Notes under the pieces: generated by a model
Seen by the model: the letters and a program-made list of their open reading frames with translations, nothing else
Database searches by the model: none
Told to the model about the DNA's origin: nothing
Shown: positions 24,441 through 36,622 of the stretch, piece after piece
How the letters are laid out: each line of letters begins with the position of its first letter
How positions within the stretch are numbered: the first letter of the stretch is position 1
Position numbers and translations under genes: made by a program
Assembly: GCF_010093535.1 (NCBI RefSeq)
Contig: NW_022985184.1
Coordinates: forward strand, 62,001 to 126,000
DNA: 64,000 nucleotides
Direction: 5' to 3'
From: Lindgomyces ingoldianus
Lineage: Eukaryota > Ascomycota > Dothideomycetes > Pleosporales > Lindgomycetaceae

Positions 24441-25965
24441 CTCGAGTTATCCGCAATTTAATGCATAGTAAGCGAGCAACCACCAGAACAAAGTACAGAA
24501 CAATCTAGCATGAGCCGAAACATCTAGTATACTATATCTCAATCAAAATTATCAAACCAGAGCAACTTCCACAGGCTAGGAGACCCGATGGATCAACTGT
24601 GTCCCCTTAACACGATAAATTTAGTCAATAATCCAGACCACGGCCAGGCACTAGGAACAATAACAGGGAGCGATAAGACAAATCGTAATCATCTCCAACT
24701 CAGCCAGGGCGCTATCAGAATGGCCACGACTTGGAACTTTCATAAAGTTCACCGCTATCGATTCGAGCGGGCCGAGCATCCCTCCAAGACCTTTCTCAAT
24801 GAAAGCGAGCTGGGATCTTAGTTAAGGATAGAGCGACCTTGTCGTAAGACCCGCTCCTCGCTGAGTCTTCAGAGTATTCTCTCCAATCTGATTGGGCTCG
24901 TTGTAGTTTCATTGCCTGCGCTTGTACAATGGCCTCATCAGAGTGAGATTTTTTGTCAAGGGCATGATATTGTATTCCTATCTTTCCTTGCAGGATGGGG
25001 CAAGTCTCTTCTCAAATATGCTGAAATCTAGACGCATGCGATTCTCTTTTGAATTAGATTCTTAGCTATACACTCTAAGGGGAAGCTATCCTGTGGGTTG
25101 CTAGTGGCGGAGGAAATACTACATGTCTTCATTGTATAACAAGCATCTACTCAGGACACCTATGCATATAATTCCAGCTGTTTCCTTAGCTCCAACAAGG
25201 ACCTGGAAGGATTAGGCCCGTTTTATTGTGTTCTGTTTTAAGTGGGAAGAGCTGAGGACATCGACGGTATAGAACACTAAGATTTCTAGTTCTTCGCATC
25301 CTCTTTACTCGATAGCGCTGATGGGGAATCTTTGCCTCTTAAATCCTCTCTTATGCTTCTAGTACCCTCCAATACACAGCACCAGCCTTAAAATGACATC
25401 TGCTCACGCTATCACTGGCGCAACCCCCTCATGTTTGGCCTTAGTAGGTGTTTAAGGAATGAGTGCTCCTACATGGTTGGATGAATGGCCATGGGTGAGC
25501 ATTTGCGAAGAAGTCAGAGTCACTAGAGCAGTATTGACTGCTGGCAGATGATTTTATTTGAGAATATATATCAAATTTCCTATCTAAACCCAGGGCAAGT
25601 CACTCAGTTCACTCCTTTGCGCTTGAGAGAATAGTGACTGGCGAATAGATGGGTCAGCGACTGGTTTCGCTACTTCAATTCCCCATCCGAACATTCTGAA
25701 TTACCTTGTTATCATAGAGCATACTCCCTTGCAAACTCTCTTCTTGTAGAACAAATTGGGTTTATATCTAACGGGACCCTAGTTATCCTAATAGCACCAT
25801 CATTGGAGACGAGGATGAAGGGAAGGATGAAGAAGACCGGTATGAAGTGAATGGGTATGAAGTAACTAAGTATTAAAAAGTCAAGTGTGAGGAAGATAAT
25901 GATAAAGCTTTTAGTAAACGACGAGTTCTATTTGTAAAAGTCTTAGTGAAAACAAAACTTCGACG
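24441..25965. other. No recognisable gene
   Basis: Short open frames only. The last 170 bp before the transposon are A-rich and read as an acidic, lysine-rich stretch with stops, which may be an older interrupted sequence continuing on the other side of the insertion. Confidence 0.4.
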
Positions 25966-25973
25966 ATTGTAGG
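25966..25973. repeat. Target-site duplication, left copy
   Basis: ATTGTAGG directly precedes the left inverted end of the transposon and is repeated exactly after the right end. Confidence 0.85.
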
Positions 25974-28900
25974 CAACGCTCTCAACCGAACGAAACGAAA
26001 CGAAACGTAGTAATCGACGGACGTCAACGTCTCACTTTCCTGCTACGTTTGTACAGCCCGGGCGACTTAGCTGTCTGTTTCGCTGCTGAACTAAAACGCA
26101 CTAAAATTCTTATACTTTTTAACATTTTATCTTACTTGCTGCTGTTAACATTTTATAGTATAGTAACTAGCTGCTTTTAGATAAGGTTTATAAGCTTAAT
26201 TAAGTTGCTTTTTATAACTTAATAACATAGCTAATTCTTCTGCAATTAAAGCGCCTTAATAGTAGCTCTAGAGAGAGAACCTCTATTAATTATAACTGTA
26301 CGCTAGCCTCTACTAAAGGCTCTCTCGCAGTCGCAGCTAGTGGAGGGTATAGCAAGGAAGTTAAGGGTGATTTTAAACAGCGTAGGATACTGTTTTTAAC
26401 CTACTTTAAGCTACTAAGTAAGAGAGCTAGCTTATAAAAAATAGCTATCTCTTACCTTAGCGTCTTAAAAGTCTTCTACATAAGTGTTAAAGTATTACTA
26501 TAACTCTATTGTTTTCTAAGCTTTCTTATAACTCTAAGCCCTAGTAAGAAAAGAAGTGTTAACTATAAAAGCTTTTTAGTAATAAGAGTTATAAAAGCTT
26601 ATTACTAGAAGCTTCTGCTAAAGGGGATCTATATTAACTTCCTTATCTTCTTTAGCATTAATGTAACGCTAGAAAATAACCTTTATTAAGGTCTCTGCCT
26701 TCTAGTACTAGGATTAGTAATAACGCTAGTAGTCCTTAAACTAGAGTATATAAAGTTATAGGTTAAGTATAGTAGCAATTACTAAGTAAAAGATAAAAAA
26801 ATTAATAACTATTTTTTAAAAATATGTGTTAATTTTTTTAAGTTTAAAGAAGACGCTGTTTTTAAAGTAACTATTATTAAGCTTAGAGGAAAGTTTCTCT
26901 TTTATTTATAATAGCTTATTATATAGCACTTATATGTTAATAATAGACATCTATAAAGAACTGTGCTTGCTGTTGCCTTTTAGCTGTTTTATTATTTAAT
27001 AAAAGACTTTAAGGAACTTAGTAAGGTGTTTAACCTTCTTTTAGTCTTCTTTACTAATAATCTTTTAAAGAGCTGTGTTGCTAGGTATGTTAGAGTCCTT
27101 AGTGTTGTTATCTATGCTGCGCTACTTTTAGATAAACTTAGTAATTAGATCCTTAAGCTCTAGGCACTGTACAAGCATTAGATATACAGAATGCTAGCAG
27201 ACGCTACTGTCCTGTATTAAATTAAGTGTGCTAAAGCTCTAGAGCTTGTCCTTTTCTTCTAGAGATAATTATACAGCTATAAAGGCCTTCTAGTGTTTAT
27301 ATAATAAGAGGATAGCATTAATAAAGTTGTGTAGCTTACTAACAACTTTATGTTTATAATAGAGCTTAAACTAATCCTAGGGAGCTGCGTTTATAAGAGC
27401 AGCTTTAAATTATAATAATCCTTTACTATAGATAACTGCCTTTAGCACTAATTAAATTATGTGGCCTATACAGCGTATACAGTGCTTTTTATTAAGGTTA
27501 ACTCTAAGATATTTAGCTAGAGTGTTAATAGTAGAGTTGTTGTTGTTAAACATGTTGTTAGTAATAAAATAACTAAATTTTAACATAATTTTATAATTCT
27601 AAATAATTTTAAAGATAGCCTGCGCTTAGTTAGCCCTTATATAGTTACTATAAAAGTTGTAAAAGCTAATAAGTAAGTCTTATTATTAATAATTAACATT
27701 TATAAGGTAGGAGTTAGTTATTATTTATTATTAGTTTTCTAAGCTAAGACGCTAAAATAGCCTCTCTAAGGTTTTACTAAACTTACTAAGGAAGTAAGCT
27801 ACTACTCTAAGAAAAGAAAGGTAGTTTAGTAAAGTCTATATATTAACACTTAACACTACCTTTAACTTAGCTAATTTTAATATTATTTAAATCTTCTCTT
27901 TCTAGCGTGTTAACCTCTGCTTTATATATAATAATATTGTTACATCTAAGCTTAGAATAGCAGCAAGAAGATCTAGTTAGTTCTAGGTAAAAAGGCTTTA
28001 GAGTTTAGCTAAAAATACTATTATAAATAATATATTGTAAAGTATAACCTAGTCTACTAATAACCTCTGCAATAACCCCTCTTACTAGAGATTGTAGGAA
28101 GCAACTTAGGCTAAGCCTGCTACTATAGCAGCTGTTGCTGCCTAAGGATTAGGTAGAGTATAAGAAGAATTAAGTAAGAGACCTTTATTACTACTAATAT
28201 TAATTCTGTGCTTCTTTTTAAGATAGTAGCTAATATAGCTATAGCTGTTAACTATTTTAGTAGCAGCGTAATTACCTCTGTAATAGCAGAGTTAGCAGAG
28301 CTAGAGCTTTACTCTTAAGCCTTCTCTAGTGTACAGCAAGTTAGCTTTATAGTTCTACACTGCTAACGCTTTCTTGTTACCTTAGAGCTAAGAAAAGTGT
28401 TTTATATAGTAACTTAGCTTCTTTACTTTTAGCTTTTTACTAGCAAGCTATATATTATCCTACTCTATTAGAAACATAACTCTTAGATTAAGGAGAGAAT
28501 CTCTAGGGTGTTTTCTTGTGTAAGAATTATATACAGAAGCTAGAGAGCTATTATAAGATAAGAACTTTAATAACAATAATTGCAACTTCTCTAGGTAACA
28601 GGAACAAGCGTAATAAATTATGTTACTACCCTAGGTTAACTAAGAGCTCTAAGAGCTCTACAACTAGCTAGTGCTCTGCGTAGAGGCTTGTTAACTAAGG
28701 AAATTACGCATAGTTAACATAATATTAAGATATAGAAAGATTTAGCAGTGTTAATTTAGGTGGGAAACACTGCACCTAGGTTATTAGGCAATCTTACTTT
28801 TTAATTAACAACTAGCTTATTAAAAAACTTGTCTAACAGTGCCACAGGTCCCCACCTATTAATGTCTAAGCTAATAGGCAATCCCTACCTAAAAGTTAAG

Positions 28901-29041
28901 CTTTTAAGACGCAGTACAGTCCGCAGCTATAACTTACAAGACAAAACAAAACGTACAAGGACTATACTACGTTTGCTACGGCTCACGTGACAGTACTGAG
29001 ACGAAAAGTATGAAACGTAATTCGTACGGTTGAGAGCGTTG
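25974..29041. mobile_element. hAT-like DNA transposon, RIP-degraded (3068 bp)
   Basis: The element is bounded by perfect 15-bp terminal inverted repeats, CAACGCTCTCAACCG at 25974-25988 and its reverse complement at 29027-29041; with one mismatch the match extends to about 21 bp. Both ends are flanked by the identical 8-bp sequence ATTGTAGG (25966-25973 and 29042-29049), a target duplication of the length made by hAT elements. GAAAC-type direct repeats lie just inside the left end. The interior is very rich in AT and TA and has no open frame above about 60 codons, consistent with heavy RIP, so no transposase motif could be read. Assignment to hAT rests on target-site length and structure only; other 8-bp-duplicating superfamilies remain possible. 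Confidence 0.82.
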
Positions 29042-29049
29042 ATTGTAGG
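29042..29049. repeat. Target-site duplication, right copy
   Basis: ATTGTAGG directly follows the right inverted end, identical to the left copy. Confidence 0.85.
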
Positions 29050-30682
29050 TGTGCATAGTCTCAATAGCTACGACGCTGTGGGGGCAGCTCTAACTGTGAA
29101 GCTTTTGAGAGCACCGAGGGCATGAGACTCTGAGTTGATTTCTAAATGAGTGTACCTAGGGGTCTATATATACGAAGGAGTGGGCTAGGTAGTAAGTGGT
29201 TAGTGAATAGGGCTAGGTGGTGGAGTTCGGCAAGCTTCGTCGCTGCAAACACTAAGCGCTTTACACCAAGTGCTCAAGGGATCTCTTAAAGTACTTAAGA
29301 GAGCATGATTAAACTTGATTTTTGATTCCACTAGTATTGGTACTGGCGAGGGCTTACCGGTTTTCCTATCAGTCATTTGAACCTTCACCTTCGGTAGCCT
29401 TGGTTTTACGCATACTGGCCATGACCACGCCCATTGCGGATCCGCTTGTATACTGAAGAGTCCTTTCTCAAAGGAGGGGGAGAAGAGGAAACGCAATACG
29501 TGGAGCAAGAAGCTATTTACTCTAACTTTTCCTAGAATTTGAGCAAGCCTGGAAAGTGCGTACAGGGGTCTACAGGACTTCATCCATGGTTATTAGACAG
29601 ACAAAGTGAATCAAACTGATGGTGAGTGGCTGAATCTAATACCAATTACAGAAGATCGGAGAGCTTGGCCTAAATTTTAGCCCAGATCTTTTTGCTGGGA
29701 CGTAATTTGGTTGTGCCAATTTGGGAAACTTTGGACCATTTCGAGTTATGAGTTCAGCATATTTTAGACGGGACTTGTAACGAAAAATGATATATAGATC
29801 CAGTTAATATGACGAGATTTACAGTTCCAGACCGTTTTGAGTTTCACAGTATCTCTATAGCTCAGTTGGTCTATTATTACTCCCCTGCGATTTTAGAAAT
29901 AAGTTTAGACAACGATAATCATATAGCATACACACCTGTGAGATACACAGGAGAGGATTGGGTGACGATTTGTATATACTTTCCCTGGAAAGTCATCTCT
30001 TCTGCTATTCGGCGTTCTTAAAACCTTGAAGCGATTTTGTACCCAGGCCAAGCACGATCTTCAAGTTGTTAATGCCATGGCTGCCCCCTAAAGGCTCCAC
30101 ATTAATACAACACACTTCTTCTGCATCACTATTAGACTTACCGATATGGGTCCTTAATTTGTTAGGGCAGATAGCTTTCTGATACTTTCGGAATTCCCGG
30201 GAGACCGTGCGACACACATTATAACGGAATCTCACCAGAGGATTGTTTGTACTAAGCCTTGATTAGCGCGTAAAACGAGGCACGCGCTTCACCTTTACCT
30301 AAGTACCCCTGGCTGTGGCATGCATGGTGCTCTATGAGGCCCGTGCATGCAGACTATTTGGGGATAGCATGTTGCACAGTTCTGCAGTCTTCGTCCACTT
30401 TCGCTTTGTAAGTTATGGCTATTATTGCTTCTTGACATCAAGTCGCCTTCGGGATATCTTCGACGAATCAAGCATGGAATCCAGCACCTTTGAACTTTTT
30501 TTTTCCACACCTCCTTTTCCGAAGCCTCGGCAGCTCGGCAGCTGAGCAGCTGGGCAGCAATGGCTATTTAAATGAACAGCCACAGCGCTCGAGACATTTA
30601 TGCATAATCCTAGCGATGAATTTCCTTCGTTCTTTTGAACTCAACATATTCCAAAGAACTCAATTACAGAGCGAACCTTGCG
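29050..30682. other. No recognisable gene; includes lipase promoter
   Basis: Open frames such as minus 29200-29583 and plus 29809-30021 have no recognisable family. A CAGCT-rich imperfect repeat lies at about 30530-30560, shortly before the lipase gene. Confidence 0.4.
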
Positions 30683-31876
30683 ATGGAGCCATTCGAAGAG
30701 GATGACCAACATCTCCTCCCTGAGGGAAAGTCCAGAAAGCGCAGATTTTGGAAGTCAAAGGCTAAGGGACGTCTATCATGGTGTCGAATATTCATGATCG
30801 TGTTGTTTCTTGTCATCTTAGTAGGCCTCATTTCCGCGGTCGGGTACCTTGCCAGCATCACACGCGTTTTAATCCAAGACAAGAATAGTGTCGATGGTAA
30901 GGCCATCGACAAGCGGATGTTCGACAGATTCAATCTAATGGAGCAGTACGCAGCTGCTTCATACTGTGAGCTCAATGTTAACACCACCGGCTCGAAAGTG
31001 ACTTGCTCGGCAGGCAATTGTCCCTTGGTTGAGGCAGCCGACACGAATACAGAGGTGGAGTTTATCAAGTAGGTCTCCTTCCCTCCAATCTTTCTGCGGA
31101 ATCCTCTAACGCATACTCAGTGTTGGAGCGACGGATGTTACCGGCTTTGTCGCCACCGATCATACGAATCGACTCGTTGTCATATCTTTCAGGGGATCGG
31201 CTACGCTGCGAAATTTCATTACGGACGTCGTCTTCTCAAAATCCGAGTCAGATATCTGCGCAAATTGTAACGTACATGACGGCTTCTGGATTTCCTGGGC
31301 TGAGGCGCGAGGTCGTGTATTGACAGCACTGATTGACTCCGCGAAAAAAAGGACGGGATACCAAATGGCTATCGTTGGACATAGCCTCGGAGGTGCAATT
31401 GCCACCATGTGCGCGGCGGAGATGAGGAAGAAGGGATGGAGTGCAGAGCTGGTAGGACTACACCTTTTGAGAAGGAGGACAATAGCTAATGAATGCAGTA
31501 TACGTTCGGGGCACCTCGCGTCGGAGACGAGTCGTTTTCTCAATTCGTTACGGGTCAGGGATCAAATTTTCGTGTCACACATTACAACGACATTGTCCCT
31601 CGACTACCGCCCCTTTCATTTGGCAATAAAGCTAGACGTGAGAGTGATAGCGACGTCAAACATGCACTAGGCAAGAGAGGCCAATTCGACGGGTTTGGAT
31701 TCGTCCATATTTCGCCAGAGTATTTCATCAGGAGTGGGAATAACGTTACAGTAAAATGGGATGATATCGACACATATTTCGGCTTGGTCACATTCAAGGG
31801 AAACACGGGGCAAGCTGTAGCTTCTATTGATGCCCATCGGTGGTATTTCAACGCCATTAGCAAATGTGCGTCATGA
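30683..31876 (+). CDS. Membrane-anchored class 3 (alpha/beta hydrolase) lipase
   Basis: Fungal lipase of the Lipase_3 family. Three exons (30683-31068, 31121-31451, 31499-31876) give 364 residues. A charged N-terminus is followed by a hydrophobic segment at about residues 35-58 that should act as an uncleaved signal anchor, placing the catalytic domain outside the cytosol. The domain has LVVISFRGSATLRNFITD, the nucleophile motif GHSLGG with S217, FGAPRVGD, the aspartate motif HYNDIVPRLPP with D270, and a C-terminal histidine candidate H352 in DAHRWYF. Cysteines in SYCELN, VTCSAGNC and ICANC match those of secreted filamentous-fungal lipases. The likely substrate class is acylglycerols or feruloyl-type esters; this cannot be refined. 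All catalytic motifs are intact. Confidence 0.93.
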
Positions 31877-32609
31877 AAACCATTGGGTTTAACGAAGCTT
31901 CCACGCCTGGTCTGTCTAGTGCCAAGTCAATGCGTTGGCCCTGGTCTTCTCTTGTGAATCAACCTTCCTTGGGCGCGACCATGGACTCTGCCCAATTTTT
32001 TTTGAGAGTGGTGGAGAGCAAAATCCAAGGAGGAGAAATTCCGATGAAAGAGTTTTGGAATATCCAGCCATTCGCCTGAAAAAAGTTTGGTTTTTTCCCC
32101 TGCTTTTTGTCCTTCCGCAACGCTAGGTCTCTCTTAACTTTGCTCCACTCCACGGTCCCGCCTGCCCAACGTCGTTCCACCAACGTCGCTTCGCAAATGG
32201 GTATCTCATGACCCACAAATCCGCCCCCACAGGATACACCAGAAGATGACATTCTAAGATTCGCGCTGTGTCCGCATCCCTTGAACTCGGAAGGCCATAA
32301 CAACCGGATTACGTTCTGCGATACCAGATTTCGCCACTTCAACATATGTACCAGTTGCTTCAACACATCTATCCGACATACTAGATACTCCAAGTATTTT
32401 GCAGACATGCCTACCAGTTACATTCATACGCGGTGCAGCTTCGCCACCTTCTGGGTGCGCGAAGCCTGGGTGCGGATTGTTCGCACGGAAGATCCTAGCA
32501 GCATTCGTCTTTTGGCCACGCTGGCAGCCATCTGTGGGAGACTTGACAAGTGCCCGAATGGGGTTTTTCCATTGGCGAATGGAGCCGACAAACCGAAAGA
32601 GGCCGGGCA
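31877..32609. other. No assigned gene
   Basis: Overlapping open frames occur on both strands (minus 32254-32640, plus 32281-32635). They may belong to a 5' exon of the gene that follows, but no splice join could be supported. Confidence 0.35.
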
Positions 32610-33510
32610 ATGGTTCGCCTTCTAGATCCGGATAACCCAAGCGTTATTATGGACCAATTCACTGTTTGTGGATTCTACGTCATGAATATCTACAAGTTGC
32701 TATCGACAGTGGGCAAGAAAACCCCTTTCAAGCTCGTATCTGCTGCGCCTGCCCTTGGCACTTGCGATCTTGTACCTGGCCAATCAAAATTGACTCTGGA
32801 ATACTTGCAGCTGCTGATTTATGGAGAGGCTGAGTCGACGTTAAATGGAAAGGATATTGATCTTACACAATTTCACACCTATGTGAGGTATTTCGCGCAT
32901 ACACCAGAGCGCAGGCGAACGGAAATTGCTTATGGGGATTGCTATATCATGCCAGCTATCCCTAATTTTGCAATCTGCCCCGAATGCTTCGTAGATCTTG
33001 CGCAAGCAGAAGTCGAAACAGGTGGATGATTAGCCTCAAAACTCCAGGCTGTATGTGCCCCTGAAGGCTTCCGCCGCCATGTCTACTCCAATCGAATGAG
33101 GGACGTTCTACTGGAGTGTCTCCGCCAAAATGATCTAAATTCTCTTCGAAGTCATGTCGAAGGTCAGGAGAGAATGAGCCAAGAGTTTGGTATGCAACTG
33201 GATGCATTGCAGACACAGCTCGCGCAGTTTGAGCAGCAGGTTATCTGTCACGAAACTTCCGCGACGATTCAAATGCCAAGCCCGATTAACCACAGCATTT
33301 CCGTGCAAATGGAAATCGGCACCATCCAAATTGAATGTTTCGGTCCCTTTCCCACTGTTGCCTTCAATGTGCTAATTTCCCTTAGCTGCAGACGGATTCA
33401 CTCAAGAGAATAGACTGAGTGCAACGGCCACGCAGACAAGGATGAATACTCAACGAATCGCCACAGCTATCGACGCTCTCAGGGTAGACTGGAGGAGAAC
33501 CGTGGAATGA
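32610..33510 (+). pseudogene. Conserved fungal protein of unknown function with one in-frame stop
   Basis: Two exons (about 32610-33336 and 33386-33510) join in phase across a 49-bp intron with a GCTAAT branch site. The frame is interrupted once, by TGA at 33027-33029; clearly related coding sequence continues in the same frame on both sides. The protein resembles an uncharacterised fungal family: IPNFAICPECFVDL (family pattern IPEFTVCEECYDEVV) followed after the stop by HVYSNRMRDVLLECLRQND (pattern LYSPRMREVWxxAxxxxD) and a C-terminal amphipathic end RIATAIDALRVDWRRTVE. The stop could have arisen from CGA by a C-to-T change, or could be a sequencing error. The start is uncertain; 32610 is the first in-frame ATG after an upstream stop at 32544. 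Function unknown. Confidence 0.6.
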
Positions 33511-34220
33511 TCATATTGCACTGTGCTTGATATCAAGGAAGGTAAATTCGCACTCTTAAGGAGCATTAATAGAGTTGAATATGCAGGGAAGAATAAAAAT
33601 AAGGATCATGTGACTATTTTACATGCACTTGGACAGCAGCTAGTGCAAGAGCACAAAATTCAAGATGCCCTCCAAAGCAGAGTGCAGCCTCCAATGATCT
33701 CTCACATCCTCAAACACAAGATGTGGCTATGCAAAGAGGCCCACGGCAAATGCCAGCCTTGGCTCTTGGAGCTGAAACCTGCATCCAATGCCTCGCAACC
33801 ATTAGCGAGGCTGTCAATTCTGTTGCAGCACAAACACCATTTCCGAACGCCACGATACGTAATCACGGACTGCAATCATCCCGCCCAAAGAGTAAGACAA
33901 TGTCATTTCTCGCGTCGCCAAACCTATTAGCGAAATCCAAGATCCCAATCTGCATGCTTGGATCGCGACGCGCTTCAGCCTTCCAGCCACAATTCTAAGT
34001 TTGGGACAAAGCAATCGCCATTTTGTGGCTCAGCTTGAAATGTGCTCTCTTAAATCTGGTGTCGATCCAGAAGCCTGGTTGAGGACCTGCAGCCTGAAAC
34101 ACTCCGCATTCTGACATCTTCCCCAGCTTTGGTATTTTGACCTTGTGTTACCCTTGTAAAGATCAACAATAGGTGAAAAGAGAAATCAACTCAGGTCGTC
34201 GATCAGATCGACAAAATAAG
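33511..34220. other. Weak open frames, no assigned gene
   Basis: A 135-codon plus-strand frame at 33523-33930 overlaps other frames and matches nothing recognisable. The region also contains the promoter of the gene starting at 34221. Confidence 0.35.
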
Positions 34221-35259
34221 ATGTCGTCTCACCCAAAATGGCCTAGACTGCCAGTCCAGAGTACGTAGAACCCGATTATTGCACGAGCTCTGAGGTTAAC
34301 TCCAAAACAGATGGGACTCAAGTAACAACTGCTAGGAAGTCGGTCACAGATGCAGAAGCCGAAAAAACTCCAGCATCAATACCCCAACCCAGCTTCCAAA
34401 GTGTTACCGTAGTTCCTGCGGAATCCATCACCTCAGAAACCACCCACTCCGCAGTTCCACCGTACACAGGGACTGAGGCCCCCATACTTCAGGGCTATTG
34501 CAATACTCTCGCCTACACGATTTTAGATGGGCCGACGGCATATTGGGTACCGGTGATAGGATGTATTAGTTCGAAGTCGGATTGTTGCGCATCTTCGACA
34601 GGTTCTGGAGCAGCCAAAACAGCGGCCGGCGGAGCCGGCCCAGCGTTTCCAATTTCATCCTTCCCGGCCCAAGAAACTTTGAGTGGTTGTCCGAAAGATT
34701 ACCACACAGTCGGTGGAACGGGGTGCTGCCCTTCGTGAGTTGCCCTCAATAGGTTCTATGCGAGGGTCCCACGCTGACGGGAATTAGACTGTACTTTCCA
34801 TGGAGTACGGCATTTGGCGGCCAGGTGCCATGCTACTCTTCGCTCGGATCCGCCATAACCCCACCACCAATGCCTGATACTCTTGTGGGCGGAGGCACCA
34901 AAACTGGCTCTGCAGCCGCCGCAACCGCAAAGCCAACGTCCGCCATCGTGAACATTGCCTATGCCCTACAATACCAAGTCAATCCTCCCCCGAAGCCGCC
35001 CTTATTGGAGAAGAAGGCGAAAATCGGCGTGGGAGTTGGTGTCGGCGGGGCAGCTCTTGTCTTAGCTGTGCTGGTATGGCTGCTGGTCAGGAATTGCTGT
35101 GCGCATAAGAAGGTGAAAAATGATTTACAGGAGACAAGTGTCAGAAGAAGATTTGGGAGTGGAGTGGATATGAGCCACGTCGCTCAAGGTCCTGCTCAAC
35201 CTCCAGCATCGAGAAATTTTGGCGGTGCGAAATACACCGGAGTGTCGACACAAGCTTAA
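34221..35259 (+). CDS. Conserved fungal single-pass membrane protein, Ser/Thr/Ala-rich
   Basis: Three exons (34221-34260, 34311-34734, 34788-35259) give 311 residues. The 50-bp first intron (GTACGT donor, GTTAAC branch site) is essential: without it the start frame stops at once, while the spliced frame is open to the end. The protein has a disordered N-terminal part, a cysteine-containing ectodomain with YTILDGPTAYWVPVIGCISS, SDCC, LSGCPKDYHTVGG followed by TGCCPS, and FGGQVPCYSS, a proline/threonine linker, then one transmembrane helix at about residues 233-255 (GVGVGVGGAALVLAVLVWLL) and a short basic cytoplasmic tail. No signal peptide is evident. The layout resembles uncharacterised fungal surface or sensor-like proteins; no function is known to me. 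Confidence 0.8.
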
Positions 35260-36067
35260 TCGTTCAAGGCTCCTGGATGCATTTTGTTTAGGGGAAACGG
35301 AAGGAGTTCGGCGTATGTTTTGGTGGAGTAAATCCATATCATGGGAAACAGTCGTTTTAAGCGGGAATGGCGGCCAGGAACAGGCCGGACACATGTCAAT
35401 CCTAAACTCAAGAGCGTGAAATTTGAAGTCGCAGTGGACCTCAATTCCCTCTTCTTACACATCTTCAGATCCGTTTAGATCAACTCACTCCTAACTGTGG
35501 TCTTCGGTGATCTCAACGGGTGATTCGATAAAGGCTTGGTGACGGTGCTCCCAAAGTCTTCCCAGTCAATCTGTCTATATGTTTCTCGTCACATTTACTC
35601 GGTTTCCAACTCGCTTTTAGTTTATATTCTCTAAGGACAACTCATCTCCGCAACGAGTATAAACCCATGAGTGGCGGCCGGAATCGCTATATTGGCCGGT
35701 GGATGTATCAATAACAATTCCGTCAAAGGCTTCAACTTGTTGACACTTGCATGTGTACCGGGGATGAGCTCGGATATGTTGCCCCGGTGCGTCGCCAAAG
35801 GGGAGGTCGTATTGTTGGTACTTGGCAACCTTGATGGGACACTGTGGTGCTTTATAGCCAACGATCTCATCATAGCATCGAGTTGGGAATTTGGAAGCCG
35901 AAGACAGTGATGGATTGACGATCCCATGAACCTGCAGGATATATGGTCTCTTTGGATGGTTTGTGAAAACCGCTGGTAGCGTCGATCATTCAATCTGTCA
36001 TATCCGTTATTGGTGTCCTAACGCTTCACCTCCCGGACTACTCTTCTCAGGTGCTTTAGAGGCTGTT
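35260..36067. other. Intergenic, no gene seen
   Basis: Short frames only (for example minus 35631-35993) with no recognisable family. Confidence 0.4.
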
Positions 36068-36622
36068 TTAAAGCCTAGCATGTCCACGTACATGCCCTAT
36101 GCCATAAATCAATAAACCCCTCCCCCCATCGGCAAGGCGTGTCGGACGCAGGGAACCTAGGCGCATAAAACGATAGAGATCGAAGTTTTCGTTGTATAAA
36201 TCGTGGAGATGGTCTTGCAATTCTCGAAGGGTTATTGCTCGGTTTACTTGGGGGACTCTTTTGCGGCCGCTCAGATCCGTGGCTTCTATTTTTGCATTAC
36301 AGTTCTCAACTAGCCACATAGGTCGATCATATGCATCAAAAGATCTGTCAGCGAATATTCCTAACACGTCACTTCTACATACCTGCTGAACGTTGTTCTC
36401 TGCCACTGATAGAACCCTGAGTTCCTCGAATGGGTAACTATCGCTCAAGATTCGACTCGGCGGAACAGATCGCGAAGCTTCCACGGAATTCTTATGAAGT
36501 TTAGATATTGGATCGGTTTTTTCTATGTGCACAACTTTCATTGTATCGCCAAAGACAATTATTACCGGCTTGAAGATGTGTTTTCTCGGACTAATCTCAA
36601 ATTGAATCCCCCTGAGCTTTTC
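36068..36622 (-). pseudogene. Unrecognised open frame, possibly a gene fragment
   Basis: A continuous minus-strand frame of about 185 codons, with the first ATG at 36541 and an open lead before it (GIQFEISPRKHIFKPVIIVF). The sequence looks protein-like: mixed composition, hydrophobic beta-like stretches, and SYPFEELRVLSVAENNV, DVLGIFADRSFDAYDRPMW and QVNRAITLRELQDHLHDLY. I do not recognise the family. A second coding-looking minus-strand piece upstream (36913-36720, with GETIFLMHAWEAVDPVKSKD) may belong to the same broken gene. Function unknown; it could also be an intact small gene with unresolved introns. Confidence 0.4.

Noticed and set aside
26080..28960. Possible transposase gene inside the hAT-like element
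   Set aside because: The interior is saturated with TA and stops on both strands; no conserved block could be read with confidence.
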